A program made the translations under genes and the position numbers. From Paralithodes platypus (Eukaryota; Arthropoda; Malacostraca; Decapoda; Lithodidae), in NCBI GenBank assembly GCA_032716605.1, contig CM064517.1, positions 24,502,015 through 24,566,014 of the forward strand: DNA of 64,000 nt, in the 5' to 3' direction. A model generated the notes under the pieces. The model saw nothing but the letters and a program-made list of their open reading frames with translations. It was not told the DNA's origin and did not search any database. Below, piece after piece: positions 52,477-63,455 of this stretch (the first letter of the stretch is position 1; every line of letters starts with the position of its first letter).

Positions 52477-52640
52477 AGGAAGTCTTCTCTTCCGCCGGAA
52501 ATGTAGTGGTACTTGCCGACCACCACCGGGTTTATAGGATCTATGTCCTTCCCAGGAAGTCTTCTCCTCCGCCGGGTATGTAGTAGTACTTGCCGACCAC
52601 CACAGGGTTTATAGGATTTATGTCCTTCCCGCCGTAAAAG
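52477..52640. repeat. Tandem duplication in the DIRS-5 leader
   Basis: Two units of about 77 bases, 'ggaagtcttctc.tccgccgg.atgtagt.gtacttgccgaccacca', starting near 52479 and 52556; a third partial CCGCCGT end follows at 52630. Confidence 0.8.
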
Positions 52641-52668
52641 TCTTTGACAACTACGAACGAGTTTCATT

Positions 52669-53050
52669 ACGGGTTTGACAACCCGAAGGGAAGGAAGGAA
52701 AACTAACTATTTAGTAATGGTTCCGTAGTCAATGACGTGAGAGCCTTATATATATAAGGGCTCCCCGGTGACCCCCGGTGAGGGTCCCGGAGAAAGCATA
52801 ACGCGACCCAAATACAGTATATAAAAAGTACATCCTAGGGTGAAACCCTTTACTTAGTTCCTAGGGAACGTCATTAAAAAAGGTAACCATTAGAAAAAGA
52901 AAGAAAACATTTATGAGTAAGGGTTAGAAACTATGAATGTTGTCTTACTAAATCAATTAGCGCGCCATTATACAGTTCTTCCCTTGCACGCGTCTCCCAG
53001 CTGGACACGCTGGGGTTATACGTCCTTCTTGTGGTCGCGTCCCGTGAGGA
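52669..53050 (-). mobile_element. DIRS-B, second copy: 3' tip and ITR
   Basis: Tip ACGGGTTTGACAACCCG and following words ('ttccgtagtcaatgacgtgagagcctta', 'cctagggaacgtcatt', 'gcgcgcc.tta.acag') match 5577-5900. No ICR follows, so this is a remnant. Confidence 0.65.
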
Positions 53051-54460
53051 AGGATGTGCGTGTTTTAGTGCTTCAAGAAATGCTACTCTTCATCGTTGAT
53101 ACGCCTCCTGCTAACTCTCTGTGAGTGTATGTTATCTTATAGTAAGGAGGCATCATAGATATGTATGTTTATATTGAGCATTTCCAGAGAGCTGACACCT
53201 TCCACGGGACGCACCACATGCTACGACCATTATCGTTATACATTATTATTATTATTAGTTACTACATTTCTTTCTTTTCCTCTTTATATTATTACATTAT
53301 GTTATGTAAGCCAGGTTAGTTAGAATGCCTCGATTTCAGTTGTTTAGACTTCGTTAGTTGTCTTTAGCAGTCGCCAATTTTAGGCCTAGGCCTTTGCCTA
53401 TAGTCCATTTATGCTTTTCCAAGCTCCAAATTCAATATTCTTAATTCTAACTATCCATTATTAATATATTTTTGATCAATCGTCGTTTCTATTCGTCTCA
53501 ACTTTTCGTACGGATAGCCTAACTTTTCTCCAAACGTCGCGCGTTCGTTTACTTTTTAATGGCGGACGAGGGCGATCACATTTTCTGTAATTTCTTAATT
53601 CTAGGGGCTTCAAATTTCATTCTTTTGATGTTTTCTTGCCATTAAGTTTTTAATGTTACATTTTAATAAGTTTTTACGATGTACAGTATTTTATTTTGCA
53701 CTTTATAAATACAAAATTTTAGACTATTATTTCTTACGTCTTCATAGTCTCTGTACCTTCCAGATTTTCTGTCTTGTTGCGGAAGCGGAGTTATATTGTT
53801 CTGTTATGATACTGTGACATGTAATTATTTTTCACACATGCCAACGTAGCCTATCCTTGCAAGTTTTATGTTTTTAAGCTACGAACCAACCTTCAGTTGG
53901 GCCCCTTTTTGGGAGTCGCACTCCGGTCCTTTTAGGACGGTTAGTGTTAGACCGGGCTTATTTATATCTCCGGTCACTAGGAGATCCCCGTGTTCTTTTT
54001 GAAGTCCGGGGGGTAGCAGAGTAGGCAGAGGATGGGGCCTCATTTGTATATCTGTTATTGGTGCCTACTCTGCCGGAGTTCTCTAGTTTTTATCTACGAA
54101 ACTCCGGGTATTTTTACCTACCTTTTTACTGATACAAGGTGCCTTGTCATACACCTCAAACCTATCAGGCACTCAGAGTTTTTCCGGGTTGTGCTTAACT
54201 CCGCCTGATATCTGGGTCCTCTTTGTTAAGAGACATTAGTTTATGCTACCCGTAAAAAATATACACACGGAATCTCCGGGGCCCCGGAGTTAGGAAACTT
54301 GCCTTCACAAATTTTGACTAACTCCGGGTCACCGAGGGCTACGATAACTCCGGGAGTAATTATATTAAAGATTCATATTTTATCCGGTTCACTAACAACC
54401 TAGAATATCAAAACAAGGATAAACTTGACAGGGGGTTTGAGATAAATCAGTCGTCTAAAT
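53051..54460. other. Unassigned non-coding DNA
   Basis: No transposon ends or long frames. 'ttaATGGCGGACGAGGGCGATCAC' (53557-53580) resembles a translation start but runs only about 28 codons. From 53995 to 54370 the word CTCCGG/CCGGAG recurs many times. Ends at the DIRS-2 tip. Confidence 0.4.
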
Positions 54461-54884
54461 TATAGGTTTGACTCCTGTAAGGAGATAAAGAAAACCTAAT
54501 ATTTAGTAGTGGCCCCGTAATCATTGACGAACATGCCTAATACATAAGGCATCCTCTTCAAACACTAATCCGCCGTAGTTTTGAATCTACCGCGCAGAGC
54601 ATTTAAAAACTGAGGAGCCTTCATCATGAGTGCACGCGACCTCACTCATGGCTTCAGTCATTATGAATTGGGTTCTCACTACGAAAAAACTTCGTAAAAA
54701 ATAAAAACAAAAAGAAAATAAGAATAACTATCCAATAAGCTTTCCATCATTCCGTGGATGTACTTGTGTGGATCTCTGACCAGACGCTGATTCAGGCGTC
54801 ATTCCTCCTTCACTGACATATCAAGTAAACCAAAATCCTCAATACATCAACGAATGGGAAGGGGACGGTCGGGAGGGCCCCAGT

Positions 54885-54990
54885 CGTCAATGATTACGGG
54901 GCCACTACTAAATATTAGGTTTTCTTTATCTCCTTACAGGAGTCAAACCTATAATTTATTAGTGGCCCCTCCATCATTGACGAACATGCC
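54885..54990. repeat. ICR of DIRS-2
   Basis: Same as the ICR of DIRS-1 base for base in the parts compared; complementary to its own 3' tip at 54461-54530. Confidence 0.9.
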
Positions 54991-55552
54991 TGATTTCTAA
55001 GACTGGAGGGGGACATTCGTAATCATATCATAACTCTAGAAAAGCAGATAATAAAAACAACCACATAGTATTCTTACTTTTGAACATATATTTAACATTG
55101 GCGTAGGCCGAAAATATACAAGAAAAAGGGGTTCAGGCAGGTGCGTGCTTCAAAGAAGCCTGCCTGACAAAAAAACGGGTAACCCTGAAGATTCTGAACA
55201 CAGATCTGTAGTTACAAAGGCACCCCACTCAACGAGTGGTGACAAAAAATAATAAGTTATAAGTTTATATGTGCACATAATAAACCCCAAAATATACTTG
55301 GAGATAAATTGCAAAGTAACTCCATTGTTCTAATATTAAATTGCTTTCGCAGCTAAAACTACTATAACAACACCGTTGTTTTGTACTAAACATTGTACTA
55401 GCACAATTTCTCGCTGAGAAATTTTCATATCACATTTTAACCTTAAATTGTATCACAGCTCTCATACTCCGGCGGGGTCTAGGGTGTCCTATGTCAACTG
55501 ACTGCACCCCCCCCCTTCCCGTGAAAGTAAACAAAAGTGACTGCAGGGCTAC

Positions 55553-58360
55553 CTAGACCCTCTGCCTTAAAGCTATACATGGTAAGGAAGGTTTGTCTAG
55601 AGCAACTGACAAGTATCGAGACAAAAACGTATGATTAGACGCCCACAACTGCGTGGACGCGATATCTTCAACTGAAAAAAATTTCAGGAAACGTAAAGAG
55701 GCCGCGCATTTGCGTAAATCGTGGGCCCTACCCACAACGCCGGGATTACTTTCTTTAATGACTTCTACCAGAAGAGAGGCTAATCGCCGTTTAAGTAAGC
55801 GTTTACCCGTACTCGCTACCCATAAAGCACCTTGGGGGTTTTGAGGAGCTACTCTCAAATATTTGGTTAGAGCTTGCACTGGACATAGATTATGATGCAC
55901 CTTTCCCCTTTTTAACGCCGGCACCGTGAACTCAGAAAACACGTGTGCACTATGCTCATTCTTGGCTACAAAACCTGGGGAGGGTGCAATGGAAATAGAT
56001 TCATTAAGTCTACCAAACCTAAGACAATTAGGTGTGTTGCTCATCGCCGCCAGCTCAGACACTCTGTTTCCGGTGGCCAAAGCCAAAAGGAAAACCGCCT
56101 TCTTTAAGATTAATGCAAAGTCTGCAGTATTTTGATACAGACGAGAGTGAAGCAAGGACAAAGCTTTGTCCAGAGACCAAGTAGGCATGAGCTGACGGGG
56201 AGGTGGGCGGAGTTTAAAACATGCTCTCATAAAACCTGTTTCCTCCGCTACCGGTATGGACAGACCCGTAAGGTCTAAAAAGGGCACTCTAATTGCAGTT
56301 AAGTGATTCTTTAATGTCACCACAGATAAACGTTTCTGCTCAAACAGATAATTCAAATAATTAAAAACTAATGCCACTGAGGGTACAGTTTGTTCTGTTC
56401 TAACGATCCAAGAAGTAAAAGCTTGCCAATGTGATTGATACTGTCGCTTTGTAGACTGAGTATATTGATTGAGTAATTTATTGGTCACATCTCTACCGTA
56501 TGGTGCTAGCCACTTGGCCTCCTGAATGTCCATAATGCAAAAGTCAGCGAGGTCGCTAGGTTGCCAATCGTGTCTAAGTGGAAGTACCCGACCGGGAGCG
56601 ATACCGGGTCCGGGCACCACATTTTCAATTGCTGGTACCACAACTGCGCCGGCCACAGGGGCGCGATTAGCGAGACTAAGCCTCGATAATCTCGTAGTTT
56701 GTTCACTACGTGGCACATTAGTGACGCATCTGGCGGCGGAAACAGATAGATGGAACTCCATCTGTTCCAGTCTGTCACTAGGGCATCTGGCCCCCCTGCC
56801 GGCGTTATCGCCCGGCGGGTGAGGTATAGATGGAGTTTGTGAGTCTCCTCGGACGCAAAAAGATCCACTTGTGGATGGGAGAGCTCTGCAATCATTAGGT
56901 TGAAAATGGGTTGCTTGAGCTCCCATTCTACTGTCGTGCTCTGTCTCCGGGACAGAGCGTCTGCCCAGACGTTCGCTACGCCTGGGAGGTAAGATGCGTG
57001 GAGATAAATATCTAGACTGATGGCTAGGGCAAAAATCTCTTCCGACACGATTAGCAACTTCCTTGACCTCGTTGACCCTTGTTTCTGAATACAGTGGACT
57101 GCATTCAGATTGTCCATTCTGAAGGCCACCGACTTGCCCCGTAACGCCGGGCCGTGAGCCTGAAGGAAATACAAGGGGACTAGTAATTCTTTGACATTGA
57201 TGTGAGAGATTTCTAAGTGGGACCAAAGCCCCTGACCCTGGTGCCCCTGATTTGACTGAAATCCCCACCCTATTGTGCCTGACGCATCCGTGTCTACCCA
57301 TACCGTTGGTGGAGGAGAGGTCCATGACATTATTGAGTGCAATGTTTCCCTCTTCGCCCAGACCGCTAGTAAGGTGTGGATTAATTTCGGGATAGGCCAT
57401 AATTTTCCCGCCGGTAAGAGCGGGAAATATTTGTTGCCTTCCAATATTAATCGTTTTACTTTCAACCGGCCCAACTTGACAGTTAGTTGAATCCAGTTGA
57501 GAGAGCCGACCAGAGACTCCCAGACTCTTCGCGTCGTAGTCAGACTGTGAAGAAACCTGAACAGTTTCCTGCGAAACCTGTTGCGATTGTCCACACTCTG
57601 ACTCAGAGTGAGAGCGGCGGTGTCCCAGACCAGCCCTATCCACTGAATTACTCTTGAGGGAACAAGGTTTGACTTTACCAGATTTACCTTGAAGCCTAGA
57701 GTTTTGACATGATTTAAAGTGATATTGACATGTTTTATGCATAATTGTTGTGTCTCTGCCACCACCAGCCAGTCGTCTAGATACCACAACACTCTGATCC
57801 CCTGTTTTAACAATGGCATCAGGGCTTGCCGGACTAGTTTTGTGAATAAACGAGGTGCTAGGTTCAAACCGAACGGCATCCTCTGAAAAACTAAATTTTG
57901 GTGCCTGATCCTTAAGGCCAAAAACCTTTGAAATCGTTTGTTGACCGATACGTGCCAATAGGCGTCTGTCAGGTCTAGTGAACACATCCAACCTCCCGGC
58001 GGAAGTGTTAGCCTGATTTGGTGTACTGTTAACATTCTGAAAGATTCGTTGTGAATGTGAAGATTCAGATAAGACAGGTCTACGACCGGCCTCATCTGAA
58101 CACTGTCCCGTTTGGGAACCAAAAATAGTTTGGACGTGAATACAGGGTAATTTGGGGGGACCGGGATGATGACATTCTTGGCAATCATTTCCTGGACCAG
58201 CGACTCCACCTCTAAAGAAACACAATTCGCCGTTGTCGGCTGACGTAAGCGAGGTCGCCGGAGCCACTGCCAAGTGATGCCTTTGCGTGCCACCATCCGT
58301 GCCCAAGTGTTTAACGGCCATGCTTGGTGACACGTTCGGAACGACCCAGTTAGCAGACAA
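55553..58360 (-). CDS. DIRS-2 tyrosine recombinase (ORF3), frame open across RT
   Basis: The recombinase occupies the last 325 codons (55553 to about 56531) with TGNRVSEL, GRAHDLRKCAASL and FLSRYLSVALDK; Trp in the HDLRKW block is Cys here. The same frame is open for 935 codons, of which about 600 overlap RT in another frame and have no recognisable domain. The recombinase frame is -1 relative to RT, which is itself -1 relative to ORF1. How it is translated is not evident; internal initiation, splicing or a second frameshift are options. Confidence 0.9.
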   Translation of the reverse strand: MSANWVVPNVSPSMAVKHLGTDGGTQRHHLAVAPATSLTSADNGELCFFRGGVAGPGNDCQECHHPGPPKLPCIHVQTIFGSQTGQCSDEAGRRPVLSESSHSQRIFQNVNSTPNQANTSAGRLDVFTRPDRRLLARIGQQTISKVFGLKDQAPKFSFSEDAVRFEPSTSFIHKTSPASPDAIVKTGDQSVVVSRRLAGGGRDTTIMHKTCQYHFKSCQNSRLQGKSGKVKPCSLKSNSVDRAGLGHRRSHSESECGQSQQVSQETVQVSSQSDYDAKSLGVSGRLSQLDSTNCQVGPVESKTINIGRQQIFPALTGGKIMAYPEINPHLTSGLGEEGNIALNNVMDLSSTNGMGRHGCVRHNRVGISVKSGAPGSGALVPLRNLSHQCQRITSPLVFPSGSRPGVTGQVGGLQNGQSECSPLYSETRVNEVKEVANRVGRDFCPSHQSRYLSPRILPPRRSERLGRRSVPETEHDSRMGAQATHFQPNDCRALPSTSGSFCVRGDSQTPSIPHPPGDNAGRGARCPSDRLEQMEFHLSVSAARCVTNVPRSEQTTRLSRLSLANRAPVAGAVVVPAIENVVPGPGIAPGRVLPLRHDWQPSDLADFCIMDIQEAKWLAPYGRDVTNKLLNQYTQSTKRQYQSHWQAFTSWIVRTEQTVPSVALVFNYLNYLFEQKRLSVVTLKNHLTAIRVPFLDLTGLSIPVAEETGFMRACFKLRPPPRQLMPTWSLDKALSLLHSRLYQNTADFALILKKAVFLLALATGNRVSELAAMSNTPNCLRFGRLNESISIAPSPGFVAKNEHSAHVFSEFTVPALKRGKVHHNLCPVQALTKYLRVAPQNPQGALWVASTGKRLLKRRLASLLVEVIKESNPGVVGRAHDLRKCAASLRFLKFFSVEDIASTQLWASNHTFLSRYLSVALDKPSLPCIALRQRV

Positions 58361-58427
58361 GGGTTCGCCGGCTGTACTACCCTCGGTTCCTCCGGCCTTA
58401 AGGGTGGCACCGGGAGTGAGAGAGACT
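56506..58427 (-). CDS. DIRS-2 reverse transcriptase / RNase H (ORF2), intact
   Basis: Open for 634 codons from 58410 and in frame up to the slippery site at 58431-58437. Approximate residues counted from 58410: QMRPVVDLSYLN 105-116, CSLDLTDAYWHV 143-154 (catalytic Asp), YLDD 210-213, RNase H WVDTDAS 371-377, VKELL about 406, FRMDNL about 433, VWADALS about 483. A DIRS-specific C-terminal block (VDLFAS...WNRWSSIYLFPPPD) follows to the stop. No ATG lies near the start, supporting expression as a fusion with ORF1. Confidence 0.93.
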
Positions 58428-58437
58428 TTAGTTTTTT
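58428..58437 (-). promoter_or_regulatory. Putative -1 frameshift site, DIRS-2 ORF1/RT
   Basis: ORF1 ends ...CCA TCA AAA AAC TAA. Slipping back one base on A_AAA_AAC continues as AAA CTA AAG TCT in the RT frame without a stop. Confidence 0.65.
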
Positions 58438-58991
58438 GATGGTGGGGTTGGTGCTGGACGCTTCGCCGGCTGGCTGGTGTGGGCCGAAGACTGGCTCTGA
58501 CCTGGCTTATGCTGGCCGCGTCCTCTTTGTCCTGAAAACCTACTCTGTCTATGCCTGTACTGACCCTGGGGGGAGTGGGAGGACTTAGGCGGAAGAAAAG
58601 GTTTAGAACCCCCTGGCTGAGCTTTAGTAGGAGGCCTGGGTTTGGGGAAGTTAAATGCAGGTTTCTTAGAAGGGGTGGGACTGTGCTTAACGGCCTGTGC
58701 CATATTGAACACCGTTCGCCATACTTCAGGGGACATTAAAGATGGAGTAAGGACTGGTGACATCACCACCTGGTTAGCAATGCGATCAGGTAGTTTGCGA
58801 ACTAACGACATCCTAAGATCTTGTCGTGCTCGCACCGCCTCAAGCAAGGCGGTGCGTATGTCACCTAAGGATTGGATTGACGACTGAAGAATCAGTCGCC
58901 GGGATAACTCAACCGATCTTCGAGCATCCGCGTCTGCGATTGCCTGAGTGGACCGTAGTAAAGACTTAGCCACCTGCTGAGATACTATGTA

Positions 58992-60283
58992 CAGTAAAAG
59001 TCCGTTAATCCGACGACCGATGATTCGAATCTCCCAATAGTCCGAATTTTTCAATTTGAGGCCAAATCCGAATTCACCCGATGGTCCGAATTTCAAGAAG
59101 TCCCAAAGTCCCCTTTTTGAGGCATTAGGCCACTCAAATGACACATAATGGAGCACACACATATCATATGTTCATGAATTCACTTTAAAAGTTTACCATT
59201 GTCATTGTAGCCTATTATCTACTTCAAAACATTCAGATTAATGGTCAAAGGAAGCTACTGATATAATCGTAAACACCTTCGTCTTCTTCTTCTTCCACAT
59301 CGTCTGCTAGAGAGTTTGTTTTGCTCTTGAACGCATCCTTGGGACGCTCCGATGCGCTACTGGCTTGCACCGCATTTTCTGCAAGCGCATTCAGTCTTGA
59401 GCTTGAAAACGCACCTTTCAAGAAGTCCCAAAGTCCCCTTTTTGAGGCATTAGGCCACTCAAATGACACATAATGGAGCACACACATATCATATGTTCAT
59501 GAATTCACTTTAAAAGTTTACCATTGTCATTGTAGCCTATTATCTACTTCAAAACATTCAGATTAATGGTCAAAGGAAGCTACTGATATAATCGTAAACA
59601 CCTTCGTCTTCTTCTTCTTCCACATCGTCTGCTAGAGAGTTTGTTTTGCTCTTGAACGCATCCTTGGGACGCTCCGATGCGCTACTGGCTTGCACCGCAT
59701 TTTCGGCAAGCGCATTCAGTCTTGAGCTTGAAAATGCACCTTTGGACGTATTAGTCTTGAGCTTGAAAACGCACCTTTGGATGTTCCGATACGCTACTAT
59801 TTATAGTTCAGTGATCGGAGCATCCCAAGGGTGCTTTCAAGACAACAAGACAAGGGTGCTTTCAATACAATATAATATAACAGAGCACGTCACAAAAGGA
59901 AAATCACAAGGAAAATTACAAGAACCTCTCAGGGAAGTGCCGTTGTTAAGGCATTACTTCCCGAACCACATCTGATCTTCAAGAGCAAGACAAACTCGCT
60001 AGTAGACGGAAGAAGAAGAAGACGTTTATATCAGCAGATTCCTTTGGCCATTAATCTGAATGTTTTGAAGTAGTTAATAGGCTACAATGACAATGGTAAA
60101 CTTTTGAAGTGATTTCATGAACATATGATATGTGTGTGTGCACCATTGTGTCATTTGGGTGGCCTAATGTCTCAATGTTTTCGTCATACACAGGTTCATA
60201 GGGGTAAAGTCCGATAATCCGAAAAATCCACTAATCCGAACGAGAGCCGGTCCGCTGCCCTTCGGATTAACGGAAGTTTACTG
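58992..60283 (+). mobile_element. Tigger-like foldback MITE, copy d (1292 bp)
   Basis: TA at 58990-58991 and 60284-60285; DIRS-1 has the empty site (gatactatgtactgtgaaaac, 45069). It is longer than the other copies because of an internal tandem duplication of about 325 bases (59091 onwards repeated from 59416) and a smaller repeat of 'gtcttgagcttgaaaa.gcacctttgga' near 59718/59752. Confidence 0.92.
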
Positions 60284-62400
60284 TACTGTGAAAACAGGCG
60301 AAAAGCTTTTCCCCTTAGCCTAAATTCTCGGTCTAGGTGAGTAGGGGTAGGGGTAGTGAACGGGTCCTTCAGTTCACAAAGATTAATCTTAGGGGCAGCT
60401 AGGAATGCAAACAAAGCTGACGGGACTCCGCCGGCAGAACCCACCGGCATGGAGAACCATGAATGTGTATCTTGAGGGATCTGGTGGGAAGATTTAGAAG
60501 TGAAAGTGGTTGCAAAGTTTTGAGCCTCTACCTCCCAATCCACCCAAGGTCCTGGACCCAACTGTCCCACCTTCAAAACTGGATTAGCTGCGTCGTCTGT
60601 GACGGTCTGTAAATCTAGTTCAGGAGTAAGAGCTGACAGAGTCTTAATATCATTAAACCCATCCAGCTTAGACCAGTCTGAAAATAGTTTTGAAGCTGAG
60701 GCAGGGGGTAAAGCAGGCTTAGAAGCATACACAAAATAATCCTGGTGATAATAAGTAGGTATAGCCTTGATGTTTACGTCCAGAACATTACCTGAGGCAT
60801 CCATGGCCCTTAATTTCTTTGACTTATTGCCCTGGATAATCCACTCACGCGGTACCGGGAGTTCCCCTGACAAGGTAGGTTGGGCAAGCTCTGGTTTAGA
60901 GGGGTTCAAAAGAACCCATGACTCGTCTGGCCCATAAAGCAGGGGCATAGCTACCTTTCTAAGAGGTGCTTTGTCTAGAGGGGGTGGATTGACATCCGTT
61001 ATGACCCTGACATTGGAAGTTGTCAATGCCGCCGTAGCAGGCTTAGTGATCCTTGCAGGTGACAGAGTAGGAGGGTTAGGAATCTTAGATAAATCAATTG
61101 ACGTCATCAGAGGCCGTACCGTAGAACTTGTCGTGGGAGCCCCCAAGTCCATTGTGGGGTTTTCCTGTTGTTGACCAAAAAATTTAGATAAAGCATGAGT
61201 AAGCAACCCATCAATTTCTTGTGCTGTAACAAACTGGTTTGATGAAGAACTTACAGGTGAATCATTATTATCCCGTGCGGCGTCCAAGCCTGAGCCTGAC
61301 CCTTGTCCTTCCATATCCGAAATTATTGAAACTTCGTCTTTTTCCTCCCGATCCTCCTGAGAAGACCCCGCCGAGGCAGGGGTACCTTGTTTCCAAGATA
61401 AGTCTGGGATAGAGGATGGGATCGCCGCGTCCCTGTGGACGTCGGCTACTGTGTGACTCGTATGAGTCGGACGTGGGTGGTCAGACCCTGGTTGAGCCAA
61501 CCGCCAAACACCGAGGCCCTGGCCTACGCTCTCTTGAGAGTCTGAAACATTCTCAATTATTGAACCCTCTGAACTTTCCATTTCCAGGGTTAAAATATTA
61601 ATTGGCAAATCCTCTTTTGGGACAGGCGCTGCACTGGACTCTGAGGCCGTAACACAAACTCTGTCAGGTGTAGAGGTACGATGAGATGCACTAGACTTAG
61701 GGGAATGTCGAGAGGACTTCTGTTTATGTGAATCCTTTTTGGAGGATTTATGGCTGCGGTGTGACCGCGAACTATTCTTGGATCTGGAGGATTCTCCGCC
61801 GTGACCACTGGTGGAACCTTCCGTCTTACTCTTCTTACTCGCCGGTGAAGAGGCACGACTAGATGACTGGTGTCTGAGAGGTGACCTTGACCTAGATCTC
61901 GCCCGCGACGAGGAGGCGGATGCCGGGGGTGTAGGCTCTCTCTGGCGTTTAGGTGTAGCCGCAGAAGATACAGAACCCTGACTAGTCTCCGTCGGCTTAA
62001 TACTCGTGACTCTAGAGGAACGTTTAGGGGGAGGGTGTTCTGACAGTAATCTATCCCAAAGTGGGACGTTGTCACATTGAAGTGACTTATGCGCGACAAT
62101 GGTAGTGTAGGCCGACATCTGTTGTCGGACCTCTCTCAACGCTACCGCCGCGGTCTTATCATTCTCACAAAGGACTTTAACAGCTAATTGGGAGCAAAAA
62201 GAACAATTATGCATAACCCAGAGACCCCTTGAACGGTCTAGACATTTAACACACCTTATGCATAGGGTATGCGCAAAAATAAGGATACCAGCACAAGTAG
62301 GGGTAGTGCACAGGGCAAAAACTGGGGCCACGGTAGCCATGACAGAGACTGGTGGGTGAAAACTACCGCCGGGTCTGTATTGGTCCGCCGGAGCTCAGCT

Positions 62401-62441
62401 CTGGGAAAAAAAAAAAAATTCCAGGAATTAATGCTCATAAG
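62401..62441 (-). promoter_or_regulatory. Putative 3' splice site upstream of DIRS-2 ORF1
   Basis: Minus strand: CCTTATGAGCATTAATTCC, then a T run ending TTTTTTTTTTCCCAG, 61 bases before the ORF1 start. Confidence 0.55.
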
Positions 62442-62789
62442 GTTAACCCAACATGTTCGCACACAAGTGTTAATAACCCGCCGGGTAACGAGATGTAAAG
62501 ACACAACTAACACATCTCGCTACGCGGCGGGGTGTAGAAAATCTAAACAAATCTTTTGCTAAAGAAAGTGAAGAATACCCTCTGATATAATGGTCCAGCA
62601 TGGCACTTATAGTCTCTTGGAGGTGGTGACTGTCTCAAGATTCAATTTTGTAACAAAGCAACCCCCCATAAAGACGCCGGCCCTTGAATTATTTTAGTAG
62701 AATAGCCCAGGGCAGGATGATACGAGATCTGATGTTTAACGAATTGTCACAAAAGATCGCCGTAAGTTAGAAGGCGGCGACACCTAAGG

Positions 62790-63005
62790 GGAGGTGTGGT
62801 GGAGTGGTCTTGCCACTGGCCTGGTAATCCAAAGGTCCCGGGTTCAAATCCCGATGTATCAATGGGAAGATATTATTGGGATGGAATTTGTGCTGTACCT
62901 AGTATCAGTGCATTACCACAAGCCCACCGAAACGTCAATAAAATACCCTCATTGTTCCCTGATTAAATAGCACTGTATGAATATTCCCATATTCAAAATA
63001 TGCTA
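62790..63005 (+). mobile_element. tRNA-like SINE candidate
   Basis: A-box-like TGTGGTGGAGTGGTC (62804) and B-box GGGTTCAAATCCC (62851) are spaced as in a tRNA. A non-coding body follows to about 63005. Its left end coincides with the loss of DIRS-2 homology. No clear tail or target duplication was found. Confidence 0.5.
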
Positions 63006-63345
63006 TAGGGGTGCAATGCCTGATGAGTTATCTGCTCAACAGGTGGCGTTGTGTGTGTAAGTGTGAGAGTCCGAGTGTAGGGGGTGAGACTGTGAAGCAC
63101 GGGAACGAGGTGGCTTCAGAGATGGGGTCGTTTCGGGCCATGAGTGAGCACCGTGCCTCATGTGAAGGCAAGATGGCAGGTGCTCGTTGTACTCTACGTG
63201 CTTCACATGTCTCACTCCCTAGACTGGAACAAGACCTCACGGGCTTCACTGTTCATTGTAAAGCGGTGAATGTTAAGGCTCTCAGCCTATGCCCGCGAGG
63301 AAGTAAGTTGGAAAAAAAAAAATTGTATCACTTTAAATAAAGAGG
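63006..63345. other. Unassigned sequence with a short open frame
   Basis: A frame of 109 codons (63011-63340) has no recognisable motif and is probably chance. Confidence 0.3.
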
Positions 63346-63455
63346 TTAACCCGTTGAGACCTAGCGTCGCACGTGTTGCGTCGGCAGTCTTTGATCACCA
63401 ACTCCCAGCGACGCATCACGTGCGTCCGACATATAAAAAACACTTACGTGGCTCG
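63346..63455 (+). mobile_element. Possible terminus of a TTAA element
   Basis: TTAACCCGTTGAGACC at 63346-63361 resembles the ends of the TTAA elements in this window. It is followed by imperfect inverted words (gcgtcgcacgtg / cacgtgcgtccgac). The other end is not in the window. Confidence 0.3.

Larger units (their letters stand above)
58428..62340 (-). pseudogene. DIRS-2 ORF1, split by a Tigger MITE
   Basis: 62340 down to 60286 encodes the N-terminal 685 codons with the cysteine cluster (CTTPTC...CIRCVKC...CSFC), the Arg/Ser-rich region and the conserved half to FRLFSQY. Then comes the MITE, then 58989-58428 resumes at IVSQQVAKSLLRSTQ and ends QPAKRPAPTPPSKN at the stop. Apart from the insertion no break was seen. 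The open frame runs a little way into the MITE on both sides. Confidence 0.9.
54461..62789 (-). mobile_element. DIRS-2: DIRS retrotransposon, sister of DIRS-1
   Basis: 3' tip TATAGGTTTGACTCCTG at 54461, ITR, ICR (54885-54990), recombinase, RT/RNase H, ORF1 and part of the leader. Homology to DIRS-1 ends at 62789, where a tRNA-like sequence begins, so the 5' leader and ITR are missing. A Tigger MITE (58992-60283) interrupts ORF1. RT and recombinase frames are intact, which makes it the most complete coding copy for those genes. Confidence 0.92.

Noticed and set aside
53557..53645. First exon of a host gene (MADEGDH...)
   Set aside because: Only 28 codons, no clear donor site and no neighbouring exon; kept only as a remark.
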